A DNA stretch of 6,600 bases, taken from positions 1 to 6,600 of the forward strand of contig JAJYWG010000237.1 in the NCBI GenBank assembly GCA_021791615.1, given 5' to 3'. Numbering within the stretch: the first letter of the stretch is position 1; the number at the start of each line of letters is the position of its first letter. The position numbers and the translations under genes were made by a program. Origin of the DNA: Actinomycetes bacterium (GTDB lineage Bacteria > Actinomycetota > Acidimicrobiia > Acidimicrobiales > RAAP-2). The notes below the pieces were generated by a model. The model was not told the origin of the DNA. It searched no databases and saw only the letters and a list, made by a program, of their open reading frames with translations. This document shows, in pieces, positions 1 through 4,081 of the stretch.

Positions 1-2
1 TG

Positions 3-158
3 GTCGGGATGGGGCAGTGGCACGTGACTCAGTGGAGGACCGACCGAGACGGTCCTCTTGCCGATGTCGTCAACTCGTCAACTTCAAGCCTCGCTGCATA
101 TCGGCACCTCGGAGACAGGGTCACGGCGCTGAACTGGGACATCGCGGCGGCACGATAG
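3..158 (+). CDS. Possible C-terminal fragment of an unknown protein (5' end outside the window)
   Basis: Reading from base 3 gives an open frame of 51 codons ending in TAG at 156-158. The peptide includes the stretches QWHVTQWRTDRDGPLADVV and YRHLGDRVTALNWDIAAAR, whose composition (several Trp, balanced charged and hydrophobic residues) looks more protein-like than the other five frames. By eye about 70 per cent of its third codon positions are G or C, which is only mildly supportive. An in-frame ATG lies at 9-11, but there is no room in the window to judge an upstream ribosome binding site, so the gene more probably enters from the left. I recognise no family or domain. It would converge on the minus-strand PIN gene ending at 336. 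The alternative is that all of 1-335 is non-coding. Confidence 0.3.
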   Translation, partial: VGMGQWHVTQWRTDRDGPLADVVNSSTSSLAAYRHLGDRVTALNWDIAAAR

Positions 159-335
159 GGGCCACCATCAAGCGCCGTACGGATCACACTTACCCACGAA
201 CTCGACAACCCGGCGACACGACGGCCGCCATCTCCCTTCGGCCTTTCGGACTGTCGCCCACGCCTGGCTAAGTTGTACCGCGCTATCCGCCTCCGAGGGC
301 GAGAGTCGAAGCCGAGCCCAACTCTCCTGTACAGC
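159..335. other. Gene-free stretch between two convergent 3' ends
   Basis: No convincing gene is seen here on either strand. Open frames crossing it show no third-position bias and give Arg- and Ser-rich peptides typical of shadows in high-GC DNA. The only structure noticed is the inverted repeat at 301-326. No tRNA-like cloverleaf, CRISPR repeat or insertion-sequence end was seen. Confidence 0.5.
301..326 (-). repeat. Inverted repeat just downstream of the PIN gene; weak terminator candidate
   Basis: GAGAGT at 301-306 pairs perfectly with ACTCTC at 321-326 around a 14-base GC-rich loop, 9 bp beyond the stop codon of the minus-strand PIN gene. Its position suits a transcription terminator for the toxin operon. 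However, the stem is only 6 bp and no T tract follows on the minus strand, so an intrinsic terminator is not established. Confidence 0.22.
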
Positions 336-1388
336 CTACGCCCCCGATGCAAGGCACTCCCCGAGCTGCCACCCATCGGCCCGCTCGATGAAGCAGGGAA
401 GCGCCCTCAGCGTCGCTTCGATCTCGGCCTGCCGCGCCTGAGTCTCTTCCTCGGGAAAGAGCACCCCGCCGATTGACGCGACTGCCCAGCGCCGCCCATC
501 AATCAGAAGATGAGCGATCCGCTGGGCGAGCGTTCCCCCGCCCAGCAACGGAGCCGACAGAGCGGCGAGGCCCTCCTGCGCATCGTGACCCTCACGCACG
601 ACTGTGATGTAGAGGCCGACCACCGGTTGAACCACCTTGCCCACGAGCTCGCGTCGGTCAGGCGTCTGCAGTGCCCAGGCGAGAGCGATCGCACCCAGAG
701 CACCAAGGCCGACCCACGTCCAGTGCCGCCGGATGCCATAGCGATCCGAGAAGCTCTCCACCAACTCCTTCACCCTGCGGGCAGTCGAGATGCTGAAGTA
801 CCCAGTTGCATAGATCGATAGCTCGGACATCTCCATGGAGGCAAACGCCGAAAGAACGGCTCCTGGCGGCACAGAAGCGAGTCCGGCTCGATTGAGGTGG
901 CTATCGGCCGACAGGACGACCGGTCGAGTCGTAGCCACGAGGAGAGCGAGTCGAGCAGTTGGTACATCTTTTCGGTTCCCGACCGAGGCCACGACGGCAT
1001 GACCCTCGAAGAGCTCCCCCACCGCAACGAAGCGGATCAAGGGAAGCATGGTGGTTTCGAAGACGGCCTGGAAGTGTGCGGCCTCGGTCGGCCATCCTTC
1101 CAAGGCCGATTGTTCGGCAAGCTTCTCGAACTTGTTGGCATGGCCGAAGCCGTCGTCGCGATACATCTCGTCGAACACATGGCGAGCAGCGAGGACCGGC
1201 GCACGGCGGACGCTCTCTCGGGTAATTGCTCCGCCGAGGGGGAGTCCAAGTCGGACCCTCGACTTCAGTTCGTTGCAGACCTGTGTCGTGTCGACGATTC
1301 GCGGTGGGTGTTTGAGGACACCCTGGAACCGCTCGTACCCAGCGAGGAACCCGATCCTCTCGTGAGGTCCCGTCGTTTCTTCGCTCAT
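336..1388 (-). CDS. PIN-like nuclease domain protein with a membrane helix, third gene of the toxin-antitoxin operon
   Basis: The protein has 350 residues. Residues about 28-170 match the PIN-domain pattern, with conserved acids in the expected order: D33 in RIVDTTQVCNEL, E74 in HVFDEMYR, D141 in KDVPTARLALLVA and D162 in VVLSADSHL. PIN domains are metal-dependent ribonucleases, best known as VapC toxins. Residues about 223-241 (WTWVGLGALGAIALAWAL) form a likely membrane helix behind a basic stretch. The C-terminus, about 288-347, ends in LPCFIERADGWQLG, reminiscent of winged-helix domains, but this is a weak call. The protein is far longer than a typical 130-residue VapC. ATG at 1388 lies only 8 bp after the antitoxin stop with no clear Shine-Dalgarno, so translation is probably coupled. 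The role is inferred: an RNA-cleaving effector anchored at the membrane, or an accessory regulator of the pair upstream. The PIN assignment rests on motifs only. Confidence 0.8.
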   Translation of the reverse strand: MSEETTGPHERIGFLAGYERFQGVLKHPPRIVDTTQVCNELKSRVRLGLPLGGAITRESVRRAPVLAARHVFDEMYRDDGFGHANKFEKLAEQSALEGWPTEAAHFQAVFETTMLPLIRFVAVGELFEGHAVVASVGNRKDVPTARLALLVATTRPVVLSADSHLNRAGLASVPPGAVLSAFASMEMSELSIYATGYFSISTARRVKELVESFSDRYGIRRHWTWVGLGALGAIALAWALQTPDRRELVGKVVQPVVGLYITVVREGHDAQEGLAALSAPLLGGGTLAQRIAHLLIDGRRWAVASIGGVLFPEEETQARQAEIEATLRALPCFIERADGWQLGECLASGA

Positions 1389-1396
1389 GGCGGGCT

Positions 1397-1846
1397 CTAG
1401 GCAGGTTCACTCACGCGAACGTCTATCGGCAGGGGGTCGTCTTCCTCGCTACTGGTTGAACCCCATGGGAGTTGGAGCTCGACGCTTCCCTCGGGGTAGT
1501 TCGCGACGAGATGGAGCTCGCCGCCGGTCGCCTGGATGAACTTGCGGAGCGTCGAGATGAACATGTCCGAACGTCGCTCGAGCTTGGACACCTCCGACTG
1601 GTTCATGCCAGTGAGCTCGGCGATGGCCGCTTGGGCGAACGCCCTGGCCCGCCTCACCTGAGCGAGGGTCGCCTGGTGGACGCGGATTTCCGCAAGCGAC
1701 TCCTCGTAGCGAGCACAGGCGGCTGGCCGGGTGAGCAACTCTGCTCGGAGCTCACTCTGCGAAGTGCTCGTGCCCGCGTAGTCCGCGTCGGAGATCTCGG
1801 TTTCATCCACTCGGGCGGTATCGACCGGGATATGTCCTTTAGCCAT
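1397..1846 (-). CDS. Xre-family antitoxin of a HigBA/RelE-type toxin-antitoxin pair
   Basis: The protein has 149 residues. The open frame extends upstream to 2260, but ATG at 1846 is preceded by AGGAGA with 7 bases between, and the extension overlaps the toxin in another frame, so 1846 is the start. Residues about 55-115 hold a Cro/C1-type helix-turn-helix, with recognition-helix stretch TGMNQSEVSKLERRSDM at about 79-95. This is followed by LRKFIQATGGELHLVA, the usual end of the Xre domain in HigA-type antitoxins. The acidic N-terminus (about 10-45) and the acidic tail SSEEDDPLPIDVRVSEPA could be the parts that cover the toxin. Known relatives neutralise a RelE/HigB ribosome-dependent mRNase by direct binding and repress their own promoter. 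The order here is toxin first, as in higBA loci. The start is 11 bp from the toxin stop. Confidence 0.87.
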   Translation of the reverse strand: MAKGHIPVDTARVDETEISDADYAGTSTSQSELRAELLTRPAACARYEESLAEIRVHQATLAQVRRARAFAQAAIAELTGMNQSEVSKLERRSDMFISTLRKFIQATGGELHLVANYPEGSVELQLPWGSTSSEEDDPLPIDVRVSEPA

Positions 1847-1853
1847 AGTTCTG

Positions 1854-1859
1854 TCTCCT
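1854..1859 (-). promoter_or_regulatory. Shine-Dalgarno of the antitoxin, overlapping the toxin stop codon
   Basis: On the minus strand the sequence reads TAGGAGACAGAACT then ATG. The TAG is the toxin stop codon (1860-1858), and its last two bases begin the AGGAGA motif. Ribosomes ending the toxin therefore stop on the antitoxin's binding site, which favours coupled synthesis. The site decides the antitoxin start at 1846 over upstream in-frame ATG codons. Confidence 0.8.
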
Positions 1860-2280
1860 ATGTCGGGATGTGCAGCTTGCGTATCGACCAACCCCTCCGG
1901 CCGCTCAGAGTGACGAGCCGTCTCTCCGCTTCTGCGACATTCGGCGGGTACCACCGACTGCCAAGTTCCGTCTTGTCGCCCCCGAGAAGGGCTACCGCCC
2001 TGAGCTGGGCGCTGTCTGTCACGAAGCCGTAGAGCACTCGGATCATGGGCGGCGTCGTTGCGTAGGGCGTCTCTTTCGTTGGTGGAGTTCGGCGAAGCGC
2101 TCGGAGCCTGGAGGGCGACGTGACGACCGGGTGAGACTCTGGATCTCCGAGAGCAGTTCCGGACTGCTCGAGGGCAGTGAGCAGTGCCATGACATCCCCA
2201 GCGACCTCCTCTGTTGCTCTGCAGAGATCTACGAACCATCTCCTGAAGAGGGGGTGCCACTCGACCTCCACGGCATTCAC
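1858..2280 (-). CDS. RelE/HigB-family toxin (probable ribosome-dependent mRNA endonuclease)
   Basis: The protein has up to 140 residues. It opens with VEVEWHPLFRRWFVDL, the usual first strand and helix of HigB/Gp49-like toxins. It then has TALGDPESHPV (42-52), RLRALRR (58-64), MIRVLYGFV (79-87) and VALLGGDKTELGSRWYPPNVAEAERRL (96-122). The RVLY strand, the hxLxGGxKT core and the trailing W...A...R helix are family hallmarks. The basic residues there are candidates for RNA contact and catalysis, as in the known fold. Members cleave mRNA in the ribosome and are neutralised by the Xre partner encoded next. The first usable start is GTG at 2280, because an in-frame TGA lies just upstream. A second GTG at codon 4 would give a start at MEVEWHP. 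Neither has a clear Shine-Dalgarno, so a leaderless transcript is possible. The insertion TPPTKETPYATTPP (65-78) lengthens the usual loop. Confidence 0.85.
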   Translation of the reverse strand: MNAVEVEWHPLFRRWFVDLCRATEEVAGDVMALLTALEQSGTALGDPESHPVVTSPSRLRALRRTPPTKETPYATTPPMIRVLYGFVTDSAQLRAVALLGGDKTELGSRWYPPNVAEAERRLVTLSGRRGWSIRKLHIPT

Positions 2281-2285
2281 TCTAG

Positions 2286-2314
2286 CACATATTCACTTGA
2301 GCGCAACAGGTAAA
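2286..2314 (-). promoter_or_regulatory. Candidate promoter of the toxin-antitoxin-PIN operon
   Basis: On the minus strand TTTACC (2314-2309) and TATGTG (2291-2286) are separated by 17 bp, and the GTG start follows 5 bases later, which would give a nearly leaderless mRNA. Matches to the consensus are modest (4/6 and 3/6). A second -10-like TAGAGT (2284-2279) lies 7 bases before the GTG at toxin codon 4 and would fit that later start. Autorepression by the antitoxin would be expected here from family knowledge, but no clear operator was seen. Confidence 0.28.
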
Positions 2315-2340
2315 CCTTGGGTAGGGCCGGCGCTGCCTGG

Positions 2341-2556
2341 TCACCCTGCCTTCCTCCGCCGCTCCTCGAGCTCCCCGGCGTGTCCTCGCACGACGACACC
2401 GGGTCCCGGTGCCCCTCCGTGACGTCCAGCTCGCTGCCCGTCATGCCGATCCCCGGACGACGACGGTGTACGACAACCCTCAGGAATTGCGTCCAACGCG
2501 GGACCAGCTGGTCACGAACCGTGCTGAATGTCGATGGTGTCCCAGTTCTTCACAGG
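2341..2556 (-). pseudogene. Possible remnant of a broken minus-strand gene (unknown product)
   Basis: On the minus strand the frame containing VRDQLVPRWTQFLRVVV continues into MTGSELDVTEGHRDPV (ATG at 2444). From the ATC codon just before that ATG, about 31 consecutive codons end in G or C, a strong coding signature. The frame then degrades into a Ser/Gly-rich stretch. The neighbouring frame takes over the same quality with VVVRGHAGELEERRRKAG and a TGA at 2343-2341. This pattern suggests a former C-terminus carrying a single frameshift near 2385-2400. On the upstream side the frame meets a TGA at about 2554-2556, with no start codon between it and 2444. Read without a frameshift, the ATG at 2444 gives a 55-residue ORF ending at 2277, overlapping the toxin start. 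I recognise no family. It could also be a chance bias. Confidence 0.3.
2502..2513. repeat. Perfect 12-bp palindrome GACCAGCTGGTC
   Basis: The 12-mer is its own reverse complement. Extending to 2500-2515 keeps the outermost G-C pair with one mismatch inside. Dyads of this size are typical protein-binding sites. It lies 118 bp before the recombinase start and about 220 bp from the toxin start. The encoded helix-turn-helix proteins are candidate binders, but nothing in the sequence ties it to either one. Confidence 0.35.
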
Positions 2557-2615
2557 GCTTCATCTGGAGAGTTGCGGTCTGAACCCGTCTGATGCACGAT
2601 CCTGTCCTCAAACGG

Positions 2616-2621
2616 AGGAGG
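2616..2621 (+). promoter_or_regulatory. Shine-Dalgarno AGGAGG that sets the recombinase start at GTG 2631
   Basis: AGGAGG sits 9 bases before GTG at 2631. It lies inside the 13-codon extension that would begin at ATG 2592, which itself has no comparable upstream site. This favours the GTG start. Confidence 0.75.
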
Positions 2622-2630
2622 GTGGTCGGG

Positions 2631-3752
2631 GTGGCACGCGGAGATCTCGCAGGTTCTGCACAGCTGGAGCTCGTCTCCGGAGTCGCGCAGCTGCGCCCCG
2701 AAGACACGATGTTCGACGCCATGCTGCGGGGTTGGCGCGCGCAGCAGCTGGCTCGGGGACTGCGCGAGGAGACGATCGAAGGACGCGAGCAGCTGGTGCG
2801 TCGCTTCGCAGCGGCGACCAACGACTACCCGTGGAACTGGCGCCCGGCGCACGTCGAGGAATGGATGCTCACCCTTACGTCCGAGCGCCACCTAGCGCTG
2901 TCGACCGTCCGCAGCTACCAGGTCGACCTCCGACTCTTCACCGAGTACCTCATCGACGCCCGCTACGGCTGGGTGGCCGCGTGCGAGGAGGCCTTCGGTC
3001 CCGGTGGGCACCCCGTCGCGATATTCCACGAGTGGAACACGGTCAGCCACCTCTCCGACTACGAGGGCCGCCCTGAAGCTCGCCCCTTTAGCCGCGAGGA
3101 GCTCCAGGCGTTCTTCGACTACGCCGACGACAGGGTCGAGGTCGCCGCGGGGTCCAAGCACAAGGGCGCACTCAGCGCCTTCCGGGACGCGACCTTGTTC
3201 AAGGTCATGTACGGCTGGGGGCTCCGACGCACCGAGACGTCCAAGCTCGACCTCGTCGACTGGGGACGCAACCCGGCGGCTCCCGAGTTCGGCCGTCACG
3301 GGATGCTCGCCGTCCGTTACGGCAAGGCCAAACGCGGCCAGCCGCCCCGGCGGCGCTCGGTGGCGTCGGTCATGGCATGGGCGGTCGAGGCGGTGGCCGA
3401 CTACCTCGAGCACGTCCGGCCGCTCTTCGGGGCCATCGACCACCCCGCCATGTTCGTGACCGAACGCGGAGGTCGTGTCAAGCCGTCGGAGATCAACGCC
3501 CGCTTCGTCGCCTACCGCGACGCCCTCGGGCTGCCCACGGCGCTGGTGCCACACTCGCTCCGGCACTCCTACGTCACGCACCTGACCGAAGATGGGGCCG
3601 ATCGGCGCTTCCTCCAGGTCCAGGTCGGCCACGAGTGCGACACCTCGACGGCCATTTACACCCACGTGAGCGACGACTTCATGAACACCGCCTTGCGTCG
3701 GGCGCTCTCGCCAGCGCTCGGCGATGACGCCTCGCAGCAAAGGAGCGACTGA
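2631..3752 (+). CDS. Tyrosine recombinase (site-specific integrase/transposase, TnpA-like), catalytically complete
   Basis: The protein has 373 residues from GTG 2631, chosen for its AGGAGG; an in-frame ATG at 2592 would add 13 residues. An N-terminal SAM-like core-binding domain spans about 24-110 (FDAMLRGWRAQQLARGL through STVRSYQVDLRLFTEYL). The catalytic domain follows from about 150 to 350. All catalytic positions are present: R199 in YGWGLRRTE, lysine K232 or K234 in GKAKRG, H308 and R311 in PHSLRHSYVTHL, H334 in VGHE, and nucleophile Y343 in TAIYTHV. Such enzymes join and exchange DNA strands through a 3'-phosphotyrosine intermediate. The stop overlaps the next start (TGATG), so the enzyme is made together with a small HTH protein and a large cysteine-rich recombinase-like partner. 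This trio resembles tnpA-tnpC-tnpB of Tn554-type transposons in layout. Size, motif spacing and codon bias look intact. Confidence 0.93.
   Translation: MARGDLAGSAQLELVSGVAQLRPEDTMFDAMLRGWRAQQLARGLREETIEGREQLVRRFAAATNDYPWNWRPAHVEEWMLTLTSERHLALSTVRSYQVDLRLFTEYLIDARYGWVAACEEAFGPGGHPVAIFHEWNTVSHLSDYEGRPEARPFSREELQAFFDYADDRVEVAAGSKHKGALSAFRDATLFKVMYGWGLRRTETSKLDLVDWGRNPAAPEFGRHGMLAVRYGKAKRGQPPRRRSVASVMAWAVEAVADYLEHVRPLFGAIDHPAMFVTERGGRVKPSEINARFVAYRDALGLPTALVPHSLRHSYVTHLTEDGADRRFLQVQVGHECDTSTAIYTHVSDDFMNTALRRALSPALGDDASQQRSD
3741..3745 (+). promoter_or_regulatory. Shine-Dalgarno AGGAG for the small HTH gene
   Basis: AGGAG lies 6 bases before ATG 3752, inside the last codons of the recombinase, and supports a separate start for the overlapping HTH gene. 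Confidence 0.8.
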
Positions 3753-4081
3753 TGGCCCCAAAGCTCGACTACCGCTGGCACCTGCGCCAGGTGATGGCAC
3801 AGCGAGGCCTGTTCGCCACCACCGACCTCCTCGGCCCGCTGGCCGAGCGAGGCATCACGTTGTCGCCGAGCCAGGCCTACCGACTGGTGGTCGAGCGGCC
3901 GGAACGATTGAGTCTCAAGATCCTGGTTGCACTGTTGGACATCTTGGAGTGCACCCTGGACGAGCTGATCGAGCCGGTCGAGGTCGTGGCCACGAAGAGG
4001 GCCAAGGCAATGGGTGCCGACCAAGGCATCGGCGCGCTGCGTCCCAAGCGTGCACGCATCAGCCGAGGTCCGGATCGTTGA
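3752..4081 (+). CDS. Small Cro/C1-type helix-turn-helix protein, middle gene of the recombinase trio
   Basis: The protein has 109 residues. Residues about 8-75 form a Cro/C1-type helix-turn-helix: WHLRQVMAQRGLFATTDL (helices 1-2), then LSPSQAYRLVVERPERLSL with the probable recognition helix at 38-46, and KILVALLDILECTLDELIEPV at 56-76. This arrangement resembles the HTH_26 class. The tail, about 82-109, is basic (TKRAKAMG...LRPKRARISRGPDR) and could add DNA or partner contacts. ATG 3752 overlaps the recombinase TGA and is preceded by AGGAG. The stop overlaps the TTG start of the next gene. By position and size it corresponds to TnpC of Tn554-type elements, but I cannot claim homology. Likely roles are control of the module's promoter or directing the recombinase to its ends. 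The larger 3724 frame through this region is a shadow. Confidence 0.87.
   Translation: MAPKLDYRWHLRQVMAQRGLFATTDLLGPLAERGITLSPSQAYRLVVERPERLSLKILVALLDILECTLDELIEPVEVVATKRAKAMGADQGIGALRPKRARISRGPDR
4065..4068 (+). promoter_or_regulatory. Weak Shine-Dalgarno GAGG supporting the TTG start at 4078
   Basis: GAGG lies 9 bases before TTG 4078, whose last two bases are part of the preceding gene's TGA stop (TTGA). The site is modest, so translational coupling with the HTH gene probably matters more than direct initiation. Confidence 0.5.

Larger units (their letters stand above)
2281..2630. other. 350-bp divergent intergenic region between the toxin operon and the recombinase module
   Basis: No intact gene of normal length is seen. 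The region contains a candidate toxin-operon promoter (2286-2314), a minus-strand coding-like remnant (about 2341-2556), a perfect palindrome (2502-2513), and the Shine-Dalgarno of the recombinase (2616-2621). No convincing -35/-10 pair was found for the plus-strand module. If the module is mobile, its left end should lie here. Confidence 0.6.

Noticed and set aside
1847..2260. In-frame extension that would make the antitoxin 287 residues
   Set aside because: It overlaps the well-supported toxin gene, and ATG 1846 has a good AGGAGA at proper spacing.
897..2313. Plus-strand open frames of about 150-190 codons opposite the toxin-antitoxin-PIN operon
   Set aside because: They are antisense shadows of genes with recognisable domains and show no domain motifs of their own.
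2592..2630. ATG start giving a 386-residue recombinase
   Set aside because: It lacks an upstream Shine-Dalgarno, while AGGAGG lies within this segment 9 bases before GTG 2631. It is not fully excluded.
2892..3800. 302-codon minus-strand open frame opposite the recombinase
   Set aside because: The plus strand encodes a complete tyrosine recombinase with all catalytic residues. The antisense peptide is Val/Glu/Gly-rich shadow sequence.
3724..4077. In-frame extension that would make the large protein 942 residues long
   Set aside because: It overlays the entire 109-residue HTH gene in another frame, gives Arg/Gly/Pro-rich low-quality sequence, and lacks the homology-like layout that begins at TTG 4078.
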